Part shown: piece by piece, positions 18,101 to 25,524 of the stretch
Layout: each line of letters begins with the position of its first letter
Position numbering within the stretch: position 1 is the stretch's first letter
Assembly: GCA_964468475.1 (NCBI GenBank)
Contig: CAYXUL010000002.1
Span: forward strand, 37,283 to 101,282
Source: JBECKX01 sp964468475
GTDB lineage: Bacteria > Zixibacteria > MSB-5A5 > CAIYYT01
Direction of reading: 5' to 3'
Length of the DNA: 64,000 bases
The notes under the pieces: generated by a model
Told to the model about the DNA's origin: nothing
Seen by the model: only the letters and a program-made list of their open reading frames with translations
The model's database searches: none
Program-made: the position numbers and the translations under genes

Positions 18101-19626
18101 AAGCGGTAGCGCTCCTCACTGGCTCGCAGGCGCTCCTCAGCGTCCTTTTCAGCCGAGATATCGATTAGCAGGCCGTTCCAGATAACACTGCCATCGGGTT
18201 GTTTATGTGGCAGTGACGCCCCTCGTAACCACTTTTCGCCATGGTCGGTATTAACGCGAAAATCGAATCCCCACGGCGTCAAATCGGTGAAGGAGTGCTG
18301 AATCGATTCCATCAAGCGAGGGAGATCGTTGGGGTTGATCCTTTCGAATACCTGGTTGGCATCGTGCTGGATCTCCGGCAGGTCGGCGGCAAAGATCTCG
18401 CGGGTCGAATCGCTCATGAACGGGAATGACATCTCTCCCGCGCCGTCAATCTTGAATTGGTAGACAATCCCGGGCAGGCCGGCGGTAATTTTAAGGAGCC
18501 GCCTCTCGCTGAGATCAAGTGCCTGCTGCAGGCTCATTCTCTCACTGATGTCAAAAATCACACCTTCAATAGCGCGCGGTTGGCCCGCTTCATCGAAACT
18601 CACGCGACCGCGCTCCCAGATCCATATTTGAGAGCCGTCCGGGTGCGCCAGTCTATACTCGGCTTCGTATTCGTCGTCTTCAGGCGTTACCCTCGCAACC
18701 TGCTGCAGAAGATCCTTGAAATCCTCTTCGACTATTGCGTCATTGAAGTCGAAATTGGGAGATGAGCAGTTCCTGCCCGCATTCCGGAGAATTTCATGTA
18801 CATGCTCTGACGCGTAGCTGAGTGGATTTTCGCGTCCACCCGATATGCGAAAGACGCCACCTGGCACGTTGGCCACCAGAGACTTGAACCGTGATTCACT
18901 TTCTGCTAGTTGTTGCAGTTGATGTGTTCGCTGCGTTTCGGAAAGCGACAAGCGTTTGACAAGATAGAGGCCGTAAACCGCATTCGCCAGGAGCGCCGCC
19001 AGAGCCAGCAGATGCACTGCCAGATCGACGTACCGGCTCGAGAGCAGGTCATTTGTTTCATTCTTCACAGCAGCAGCGTGATAGTTGCGAGCTGCATCCC
19101 GTGTCTCCTGCAAAGCATCTATGAACTTCGCAAATCTGTTCTCAACCCCCTGCTCCGCTTGCTCCGATGCTTCTGCAGAATTCCGCCCAGCCGTCAAAAC
19201 AGCATTGCCATAAGCCAGCGTTGACTCCTCCAGTGCGGTTGCTGTCCGGATTCGGATCACGAGCTGGTGACGCTCATCGTCGGCAGATAATTCTCGCGGG
19301 AATCCGGCGACTTTCTTCATTTGCCGAGAGATGTCGCTTTCCTGAATTCGATAGCTGCGAAGCCCGTTCGTGAAGTTTTCTGATTCTATGAGGTTTTCGG
19401 CCGAAAACAGAAGACGCACGGTGGACGTTTGCAGCGAGTCCACCGAGACAAACCAGGCATCCCAGGCCTGGTCGCTGGACACTATGTCGTTGAAGAACTG
19501 CGCAACTTGCCTGTCTGAATAGAGGGTCATCAAGACGACAATGAGAGCAATGCCTACTGCGCCGTAGTAGCCCAGCACCCATCGCGGCAGCTTGCGTATG
19601 TGTTTGATGAAATTGGCTGTCAGCAT
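15148..19626 (-). CDS. Multi-PAS sensor histidine kinase with a C-terminal pseudo-receiver
   Basis: A 1492-residue membrane kinase when started at the ATG at 19626; an in-frame start 126 bases upstream is less likely because it puts a polar extension before the first membrane helix. Order: membrane helix, extracytoplasmic helical sensor of ~190 residues, second helix (LAVHLLALAALLANAVYG), then seven PAS/PAC modules separated by short coiled coils. The kinase core follows: phospho-acceptor His ~1143 in IAHEFKNY, N-box FNLLLNARQAM, and ATP lid motifs VGDTGIGID, FDPFFSTKG and GTGLGLSI. The last ~110 residues look like a receiver domain (VLVIVDM) without the N-terminal acidic pair. No response regulator is encoded nearby. 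The signal is unknown. Confidence 0.93.
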   Translation of the reverse strand: MLTANFIKHIRKLPRWVLGYYGAVGIALIVVLMTLYSDRQVAQFFNDIVSSDQAWDAWFVSVDSLQTSTVRLLFSAENLIESENFTNGLRSYRIQESDISRQMKKVAGFPRELSADDERHQLVIRIRTATALEESTLAYGNAVLTAGRNSAEASEQAEQGVENRFAKFIDALQETRDAARNYHAAAVKNETNDLLSSRYVDLAVHLLALAALLANAVYGLYLVKRLSLSETQRTHQLQQLAESESRFKSLVANVPGGVFRISGGRENPLSYASEHVHEILRNAGRNCSSPNFDFNDAIVEEDFKDLLQQVARVTPEDDEYEAEYRLAHPDGSQIWIWERGRVSFDEAGQPRAIEGVIFDISERMSLQQALDLSERRLLKITAGLPGIVYQFKIDGAGEMSFPFMSDSTREIFAADLPEIQHDANQVFERINPNDLPRLMESIQHSFTDLTPWGFDFRVNTDHGEKWLRGASLPHKQPDGSVIWNGLLIDISAEKDAEERLRASEERYRFLIENQSEGVAIVDKSEKFTFVNPAASRIFGYSREELTGMSLRDISNEEDYDHHLSEREYFRSSNNHVMQTRILRKDGQQRFIEVTISPHFLDGEFVGTFAVIRDITEQTEAEAALRESEARFQTVFGDLDIGMITVNFDGTIREANRAFCAFVGRPAEEIIGHLALDLSHPDDREMVQSAMMRVLQSKGRQPVHSEHRFVSSDGTTKWGQVWATVFMNESNEPQYIVGMVENITARKQIESRVEESEALYRHLFEGSTDGYLLLAHHVVDCNRQACEILGYSREELIGMNPHEFSPEFQPDGRSSEKAAKELIKRALGGRPQRFFWKHKCKDGTLIDTEIALKLISIRGEKLILAGLRDITERLKQEREIKENLVKIDTLFRAAVDGIVAFDDKGRIELINPAATRIFDCDLANVIGEDFFHFLAEPQATQFRAKLEAAERQQLFFEGISNEELTGIRSGSGDRFPLSLAVNPMQIDDQLKFVAIARDVTDNKIAEQTIRESESKLKAILDSAAEGIIVVNEEGIILNFNKAAERIFGKSASQERNRSINDLIPSLSVTDIAANRLADSYETQGLHDERGEIPLQVSFNTVALDDVVNVTLIVRDKTYENEQRDRMIESDKYLSIGTLAAGIAHEFKNYLAGIIGHASFAKDCLNDADGIDHVSEAFDQIVEIGEKANEVAMSLLTYSRKSSDSQELIDINDLVKATLNFGKSEIRGENITIVEKLESTKKIKANSNHIQQIIFNLLLNARQAMPRAGVMTIVTKDIEGHVILKVGDTGIGIDPGDLKRVFDPFFSTKGVWGDGQVQGTGLGLSISKNILSKLGGGISVKSRIGVGTTFIVKIPAATEIELSGRVPPRLKYLVVASIDSGLHEAMHRLLGTEPVKFYAISDAESFEAKLGTVDMDSVLVIVDMAALHPADSDSILSTLQTLKIRGLVLPDGAGVVPAGSLPVSDQNPPDLETLIAAFETTPAASKLASRAERS

Positions 19627-19876
19627 CACTGTTGTGCAACTCCGAGAATGAACAATTGAGATACCGCGCGTAAACGGCCCACTCTCCCGCCTTAAAGAAT
19701 TTCCGCCCTTCTTTATATTCTGACCACGCAGTCTGTCAGCTCCTGGATGCACTTCCGACAGCTACATGGCTTGCCACACTTCAGCTTATGTGTCCCAGTA
19801 GCTTGTATCGGAAATTCGGACGGCAGAGTATAGCCAACAGTCTCTATTATATTTCGCTTGAGCGGCTCTTACGCTG

Positions 19877-20395
19877 TCAATTGGCGGGTGATTCGACAAT
19901 ACGGGCAAAAAGCACTGTTTCCGGGGGTAACTCGCGGTCGGCGAGCAGGCCTTCGTGCCAGCGCTTGATGAACTCCAGCTCACTCGATACGGGATCGAAC
20001 CCGTTTCGGGAGAAGAAGTTGACAGCCCAGGTAGCCTGACAGGGAGTTAACGTAAAGGCAATACCCGCCTCCCGAGCACGGGCAATGTCCAGAACATATT
20101 CCAACAAATAACGGCCGTAGTCCTGCCCCAGGTACTCGCGGTAAAGAAACGGGCCGACTATTTCGGCTGCTTCGTCCAGCACCTGCAAACCGACATAGCC
20201 GAAGGGAATATGCTTTTCAAAGCCGATAAAATAATCACGCCGCATGGCATGTGGGTGTTCGAAAAGTGATGAGAAATCGTCCACTGGACGGAGTTCGAGT
20301 GCGGGCGTCTCGTATAGCCAGCTGGTTGAATCAGCTATGTCTTGCAGAAGTACGCGTGCATGCTGATTTGCTTTAGTTACACGACGTGTCGACAT
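19877..20395 (-). CDS. GNAT-family N-acetyltransferase
   Basis: A 172-residue protein with the GNAT acetyl-CoA region GPFLYREYLGQDYGRYLLEYV at about 101-121 and a following strand-helix (AFTLTPCQATWAVNFFSRNGFDP) of the family. The canonical RxxGxG loop is altered (YLGQDYGR). Substrate unknown. It sits alone between the histidine kinase and pheA, on the same strand as both. Confidence 0.75.
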   Translation of the reverse strand: MSTRRVTKANQHARVLLQDIADSTSWLYETPALELRPVDDFSSLFEHPHAMRRDYFIGFEKHIPFGYVGLQVLDEAAEIVGPFLYREYLGQDYGRYLLEYVLDIARAREAGIAFTLTPCQATWAVNFFSRNGFDPVSSELEFIKRWHEGLLADRELPPETVLFARIVESPAN

Positions 20396-20482
20396 CAGCC
20401 CAATATAGTCAATCTGAGGAATAAACCGTTGGCGGATTGCCCGGCTCAGAAGGCATGATCATGAGTCTATCATGGACGCACA

Positions 20483-21310
20483 CTAGTCATTTGCGGGCGG
20501 TGACGTTGGGTACGATCCCAGAATCTTCAGGAATGTAGTAATCTCGCGAAGGTGGCCAATAGCGTTCTTCGCTGCTTCATCCTCGACATGGCCGACAAAA
20601 TCGAGGTAGAAGTAGTACTGCCACATCTTCTTGCGCAGTGGCCGCGATTCGATTTTGGTCAGGTCCAAATCCCGGAGCGCGAACACGGACAGCGCCTTGA
20701 AAAGTACACCGGGGAGATTCTTGAGGGCGAACACGATAGAAGTCTTGGCGTTTTCGGAATATTCAGCAACATCCTTCGATAGAATCAGAAAGCGGGTATG
20801 ATTATCCGGCTCATCCTGGATCGACTCGGACAAAATCGCCATACCATGTTGCTCGGCGGCAAAACTGCCCGCAATCGCGCCGGCTTGCTCGAGGCTCTTC
20901 TCCTTGATCATTTTCACCGCCCCGGCAGTGTCGTAGGCGACATGCGGAGTCAGTTGCGGGTGGCTGTCGAGAAAATCCTGACACTGCCCCAACGCAACCG
21001 GATGCGAGTGAACTTCGGTTAGCTCTTCCAACTTTGACCCCGGATGGGCAATCAGGTTGTGTACGATACGAAGATTCTGTTCACCAACGATCTTAAGATG
21101 ATGTTTAAGCAGCAGGTCGTAGTTCTGGTGTATGCTTCCTACCAGCGAGTTTTCAATGGGAATGATCCCCCGCTCCACGCGCCCGTTTTCGACAGCGTCG
21201 TATACTCCGCTAAAGGTAGAGAGGGGTACAGATTCAAAGCTGGCGTTGAAGAATCTGAGTGCGGCTTCTTCGGAATAGGAGCCACGGTCGCCCTGAAATG
21301 CTACTTTCAT
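20483..21310 (-). CDS. pheA: Prephenate dehydratase with ACT domain
   Basis: Converts prephenate to phenylpyruvate in phenylalanine synthesis. The 275-residue single-function form: KVAFQGDRGSYSEEAA at the N-terminus, IPIENSLVGSIHQNYDLL, the catalytic NHTRFLIL motif, then a C-terminal ACT domain with the phenylalanine-binding IESRPL motif, which implies feedback inhibition by Phe. An AAGGA site precedes the ATG. It is divergent from rarA. Confidence 0.96.
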   Translation of the reverse strand: MKVAFQGDRGSYSEEAALRFFNASFESVPLSTFSGVYDAVENGRVERGIIPIENSLVGSIHQNYDLLLKHHLKIVGEQNLRIVHNLIAHPGSKLEELTEVHSHPVALGQCQDFLDSHPQLTPHVAYDTAGAVKMIKEKSLEQAGAIAGSFAAEQHGMAILSESIQDEPDNHTRFLILSKDVAEYSENAKTSIVFALKNLPGVLFKALSVFALRDLDLTKIESRPLRKKMWQYYFYLDFVGHVEDEAAKNAIGHLREITTFLKILGSYPTSPPAND

Positions 21311-21414
21311 TGGTATCCTTCGTTGGTCCTTAATTGCACAGGTCAGCAGAAAATAGCGAAGCCTGAGTCGAAGTCAAGGGGGAGTTGATGGCAGGCGGGA
21401 TAAGTGTTCCGTGA

Positions 21415-21442
21415 TTGCCATCCGGAGGCGCTCTGCTATATT
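21415..21442 (+). promoter_or_regulatory. Promoter of rarA, apparently leaderless
   Basis: TTGCCA (21415-21420) and TATATT (21437-21442) are 16 bases apart. The GTG at 21449 lies six bases after the -10 box, which is where transcription should begin. No Shine-Dalgarno sequence at normal distance is present. Confidence 0.5.
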
Positions 21443-21448
21443 GTCTTC

Positions 21449-22834
21449 GTGACTGATCTGTTCGAACATGATTCGGGATTTTTGAAGTTGGGTAAACATC
21501 CGCCGCTGGCCGATCGGATGCGCCCGCGCAAGCTCGAGGAGTTCGTCGGGCAGGAAGAGATCATGGCGCCCGGCAAGCCACTGCGCAGCCTGCTTGATCG
21601 AGGGAAAATTCACTCGGCAATCTTTTGGGGGCCTCCCGGCTCGGGCAAAACGACGCTCGCCTACCTGATCTCGCTTCACCTGAAATTCAAATTCATTTTC
21701 TTCTCGGCAGTGACATCCGGAATCAAGGAAATCAAGAAAGTGATGAGCGAAGCCGAGCGCGAGGAAGCCCTCTACGGCGGCCGCACAATACTTTTCGTCG
21801 ATGAGATTCACCGCTTCAACAAGAGCCAGCAGGATGCTTTCCTGCCCTACGTCGAATCGGGCAAAATCATCCTTCTCGGCGCTACCACGGAGAATCCTTC
21901 ATTCGAGGTTATTGGCGCCCTACTGTCGCGGCTGAAAGTCTACCTGCTGAAACCGCTGGAAGCGGAGCATCTTGGAGAGATTATTGATCGGGCGCTGAAC
22001 GACACGGAGCATGGGCTCGGTAAGAGCAAGGTCTCGCTTACCGATGAGGCGCGCAGCTATATCATTCAAACCAGCAGTGGTGATGCCCGGAAGGCATTGA
22101 CGCTGTTAGAAGTCTCATGCGAATCAGACGTGAACTGGGAAAAGGGCGCAGTCGAGATCACGCTCGACAAAGTCACCGAAGTGCAGCAAAAGAAAGTCCT
22201 GCTGTACGACAAAGCGGGTGAGGAGCATTTCAATCTAATCAGCGCTCTTCACAAGTCGCTGCGCGATTCTGATCCTGATGCCGGCTTGTACTGGCTGGCG
22301 CGTATGCTCGCAGCCGGTGAGGACCCTCTTTACCTCGCGCGCAGGCTGATCCGTTTCGCCGTGGAGGATATCGGCTTGGCTGATAATCACGCGCTTGAAC
22401 TCGCCCTCAACGCCCGGGAAACCTACAACTTGCTCGGCACGCCCGAGGGTGAACTTGCCCTGGCGCAAGTGGTCATTTACCTCGCTGCAGCTCCCAAGTC
22501 AAATGCCGTCTATGCCGCCTATACCAAAGTGATGAAGACCGTCGAGGAGGAACCTGCGTATGAGGTTCCTTTTCACATTCGCAACGCACCAACGTCATTA
22601 ATGAAGGGATTCGGCTACGGCAAGGGTTACCAATATGCGCACAATTTTGACGATGCGATCACCGGCCAGTCGGACCTGCCTGAAAAACTGAAAGCTCGCC
22701 GTTTTTACGATCCCACCGAGCGCGGACTGGAGAAGCGAATCAAGGAACGGCTGGAACACTTTGAAAAATTACGCCAGAAGGCACGCAGCCAGAACAAAGC
22801 GGATTCTTCCTCAGAAAACACCGACAACGACTGA
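21449..22834 (+). CDS. rarA: Replication-associated recombination protein A (RarA/MgsA)
   Basis: An AAA+ ATPase acting at stalled replication forks, tetrameric in known members. Seen: ADRMRPRKLEEFVGQE, Walker A WGPPGSGKTT, Walker B ILFVDEIHRFNKSQQDAFLP, sensor 1 LLGATTENPSFEV, and the RarA-specific C-terminal part (LHKSLRGSD-like LHKSLRDSDPDAGLYWLARM, NHALELALNA, HIRNAPTSLMKGFGYGKGYQYAH). I placed the start at the GTG at 21449, six bases behind a TATATT box; a GTG at 21404 in the same frame would overlap the -35 region. Product 461 residues. Confidence 0.93.
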   Translation: MTDLFEHDSGFLKLGKHPPLADRMRPRKLEEFVGQEEIMAPGKPLRSLLDRGKIHSAIFWGPPGSGKTTLAYLISLHLKFKFIFFSAVTSGIKEIKKVMSEAEREEALYGGRTILFVDEIHRFNKSQQDAFLPYVESGKIILLGATTENPSFEVIGALLSRLKVYLLKPLEAEHLGEIIDRALNDTEHGLGKSKVSLTDEARSYIIQTSSGDARKALTLLEVSCESDVNWEKGAVEITLDKVTEVQQKKVLLYDKAGEEHFNLISALHKSLRDSDPDAGLYWLARMLAAGEDPLYLARRLIRFAVEDIGLADNHALELALNARETYNLLGTPEGELALAQVVIYLAAAPKSNAVYAAYTKVMKTVEEEPAYEVPFHIRNAPTSLMKGFGYGKGYQYAHNFDDAITGQSDLPEKLKARRFYDPTERGLEKRIKERLEHFEKLRQKARSQNKADSSSENTDND

Positions 22835-22898
22835 TTGACGGAAATTCCCAATAATCTCTGGAGCCTGAACGGCTCTCTGCCGTATAAAGACCAAGAAC

Positions 22899-24188
22899 AT
22901 GAAACACTACCTTACACATTTCAGATTAATAGCAGCGGCGCTTCTGTTCTCGCTGCTTTTGCTGCCACTGAGTAGCGCTTTTGCCGAAAAAATACTGATT
23001 CCTATGGATCGGACGCAGGCAAATCACCTCAAAGCCTATGGTGTCGCCTACTGGAGCCTGGAACAGGGACAGAAGGTGGAATGGCTCCTCAACTACCGTG
23101 GCGGCTCGTTTATGATGAATGCCTTCGATGGTTTGCGCAACATTTGTGCGCTTCGCGGCGTCACCTTTGAAACGGTCAGCGCCAGCGACGAGGGCCTGAT
23201 CCGTGCTACCATCGAAGAGAACAACATGGAATCGGTCCTGCTGGAGAAAGCGCCTTCTATCGCTGTCTATACTCCGCCGAATAAGGAGCCTTGGGATGAT
23301 GCCGTTACGCTCGCCCTTAAGTATGCGGAGATCGACTACGCGACTGTGTGGGATGAAGAGGTTCTTGACGGCAAACTGGAGGACTACGACTGGCTGCATC
23401 TTCATCACGAAGATTTCACCGGCCAGTATGGCAAGTTTTACAACTCATTTCGCAATACGCTCTGGTATCAGCAGGAAGTAGCTGCCAATGAGCAGATGGC
23501 CAAGAAGCTGGGTTACAATAAAGTCTCCAAGATGAAGCTCGCAGTTGTCGAAGCAATAAAGGACTACGTCTCTCGTGGTGGATTCATGTTTGCGATGTGC
23601 TCGGCGCCGGAGACTTTTGATATCGCCCTGGCCGCACATAACACCGACATCGTGCCGGCTGAATTCGACGGCGATCCGGTAGACCCTGACTATAAAAGCA
23701 AGATGGATTACAGCAACTGTCTCGCATTCGAAAATTTTACTGTCTCGGTCAATCCGCTGGAGTATCGACATTCCGATATCGACACTTATCCGGAGCGCAT
23801 GAGCTACGTGCCCTCGCCCGATTTGGATTATTTCCAGCTCTTTGATTTTTCGGCCAAACTTGATCCCGTACCCACGATGCTGGTGCAGGATCATGTGGGC
23901 ACGGTCAAAGGTTTTATGGGTCAGTCAACTGCGTTTCGCAGATCACTATTGAAGAAATATGTGACAATTCTTGGAGAGATCGACGGCCAGGATGAGGTGC
24001 GCTATATCCACGGCAACTATGGCAAGGGTACCTTCACTTTCCTGGGCGGTCACGATCCCGAGGATTATCAGCACATGGTGGGCGATCCGCCGACCGACTT
24101 GAACTTGCACAAGAATTCGCCTGGTTACCGACTGATCCTGAACAATGTCCTGTTCCCGGCAGCCAAGCGGAAAGAACGCAAGACGTAG
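22899..24188 (+). CDS. Secreted protein of unknown function, possibly glutamine-amidotransferase fold
   Basis: A 429-residue protein with a clear signal peptide (LIAAALLFSLLLLPLSSAFAEK). The mature N-terminus KILIPMDRTQANHLKAYGVAYW and a later YVSRGGFMFAMCSAPETFDIALAA segment resemble a family found in Bacteroidetes and relatives that is often labelled asparagine synthetase B, although it lacks any ATP-pyrophosphatase synthetase domain. The C-terminal GNYGKGTFTFLGGHDPEDY is like ThuA/DUF4159 class I amidotransferase-fold proteins. Function unknown. It begins 65 bases after rarA; a TATAAA box lies 10 bases before the ATG and no good ribosome site is visible. Confidence 0.8.
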   Translation: MKHYLTHFRLIAAALLFSLLLLPLSSAFAEKILIPMDRTQANHLKAYGVAYWSLEQGQKVEWLLNYRGGSFMMNAFDGLRNICALRGVTFETVSASDEGLIRATIEENNMESVLLEKAPSIAVYTPPNKEPWDDAVTLALKYAEIDYATVWDEEVLDGKLEDYDWLHLHHEDFTGQYGKFYNSFRNTLWYQQEVAANEQMAKKLGYNKVSKMKLAVVEAIKDYVSRGGFMFAMCSAPETFDIALAAHNTDIVPAEFDGDPVDPDYKSKMDYSNCLAFENFTVSVNPLEYRHSDIDTYPERMSYVPSPDLDYFQLFDFSAKLDPVPTMLVQDHVGTVKGFMGQSTAFRRSLLKKYVTILGEIDGQDEVRYIHGNYGKGTFTFLGGHDPEDYQHMVGDPPTDLNLHKNSPGYRLILNNVLFPAAKRKERKT

Positions 24189-24504
24189 AAGCGAGAAGTG
24201 GCACCGACAGATGTTCCGTCTTATGACAGGACTTCTGGTGATGTCGCCGGCGACGGGCCTTTAGCCCGACCCGCCAACTAATTCACTTGCATTTAGCCTG
24301 AAACAATATTAATTGAACGTACCTTCGCTGTCATTTCGGGCCGGCAAAACGCTTTAACCCAAACAGCACGGCACACATAAACCAAAATTGCATATCCCGG
24401 CGGCCTGTTTATGCACCTTCGGTCTGCATGAACATTCAACCAGTGTCGCTGAGAATAATAAGCAGAGGAAAGAAGAATGTACTACTCCTGTCAAGGAGGC
24501 CATC
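24189..24504 (+). other. Intergenic region without a recognisable gene
   Basis: About 315 bases between the secreted protein and the ERCC4-like gene. It holds a small GGGC-ctttA-GCCC hairpin near 24257-24269 without a T run. A TTG-started extension of the downstream frame (from 24388) has no ribosome site. I see no RNA gene or terminator. Confidence 0.5.
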
Positions 24505-25269
24505 ATGTCTCCCCATAGTCCGGCAAACAACAATTCGTTGATTGCCAGCATGAAGCAAAAAGGGTCGGAAATCATCAACTACCTGGAGGAGGAAGGCGTC
24601 GAGGTTCATTTCACCAACCTGCGTGTTGTCGACTTCATCGTTCGGGATCGCTTCGCCGTAGTGCGACGAACGCTCGATGAGTTCATCGCCGAGCTGGACA
24701 ACAAGATGGTTTATCGAACCGCTCCCGAATTCAAGCGCAGCTTTTCCGACCCGCTATACGTGGTAGAGGGCGCTACTCCCGGCGCCAAGATGTCTGCATC
24801 AAACGCCGGCAGAGCCGGGATAACTTACCTGACGATCATGAATCGAATTCCGATTCTCTTCACCAACTCTGCCGAAGAAACTGCGCGCTATCTGTCGCTG
24901 ATTATAAAGCAGGCGGAATACGCACCGGCACGCGAACAGGTCGTTGAAGATGACGATTCGCAGCAAAAGTTAGTGCATGAGGATGGCGCTTCTTCCAACG
25001 GAACCGCCAGAGAAGCCGGAGATTTCAAACTCAGATCCTTGTGCGCCCTGCCCGGCATAACCAACGAAACCGCACAGGCATTGTTGCGACGTTTTGGCAG
25101 CCTTAAGTCGATTTACGATGCAGACGAGAACTCCCTGCGGAAAGCTAAAGGGGTAGGTCCAAAGCGTGCCAAGTCGCTACAGAACGCAATCAACTCCGGC
25201 GCCAAGAGAGAGAAGAGAGAGAAGCGCCCTTCAGGCAATCGCCGCCATCCGGCATCTCACGGCAGATAG
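24505..25269 (+). CDS. ERCC4/XPF-like nuclease domain with C-terminal HhH, degenerate active site
   Basis: The ATG at 24505 has a strong AAGGAGG site 7 bases upstream, giving 254 residues. Residues ~20-145 follow the XPF/ERCC4 nuclease layout (VVDFIVRDRFAVVRRTLDEF, then a VVEGA strand and a SxAGRAGITYLTIMNRIP region). The family motif GDxxxxERKxxxDF reads RDRFAVVRRTLDEF here: the Asp (48) is kept, but Glu becomes Val53 and Lys becomes Arg55. The linker (145-172) is acidic and low in complexity. Residues ~173-232 are a tandem helix-hairpin-helix (LPGITNETAQALLRRFGSL, AKGVGPKRAKSLQ), followed by a basic tail. By family it would bind or cut branched DNA like archaeal Hef/XPF; the altered catalytic residues make cleavage doubtful. 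Confidence 0.8.
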   Translation: MSPHSPANNNSLIASMKQKGSEIINYLEEEGVEVHFTNLRVVDFIVRDRFAVVRRTLDEFIAELDNKMVYRTAPEFKRSFSDPLYVVEGATPGAKMSASNAGRAGITYLTIMNRIPILFTNSAEETARYLSLIIKQAEYAPAREQVVEDDDSQQKLVHEDGASSNGTAREAGDFKLRSLCALPGITNETAQALLRRFGSLKSIYDADENSLRKAKGVGPKRAKSLQNAINSGAKREKREKRPSGNRRHPASHGR

Positions 25270-25320
25270 TTCGTCGCTTCCGCAATTACCGGCGCAGCCA
25301 GTTACTCCCTCTCAACTTCC

Positions 25321-25524
25321 CTAAGGGCAATTTGAGCAAGGTGCAGGTCCGCCACCGAAGATGTAATTGACGATAGTCACTGCGTCCGATATTGAAATCG
25401 CGCCGCTGCAATCTGCATCGCCTGCCTGAATAGGATTCGGAGCCGGCCCGCCACCGAAGATGAAGTTGATAATGAAGACTGCGTCTGAAATCGCGATGCT
25501 ACCACTGCCATCAGCATCACCGCA
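25321..25524 (-). repeat. Dockerin-like C-terminal tag, copy 1 of 4
   Basis: The last 67 codons encode two EF-hand-like dockerin repeats (GDADGSG...ISDAVFIINFIFGGG, then DADCSG...ISDAVTIVNYIFGGG) and end PCSNCP. Cysteines are at tag positions 1, 39, 63 and 66. The same 67-residue tag without any insertion or deletion closes the genes ending at 29701, 33175 and 35168. Confidence 0.9.

Noticed and set aside
22899..24188. Naming this protein asparagine synthetase B
   Set aside because: No ATP-pyrophosphatase or glutaminase N-terminal Cys arrangement of AsnB is present and the protein has a signal peptide; left as unknown.
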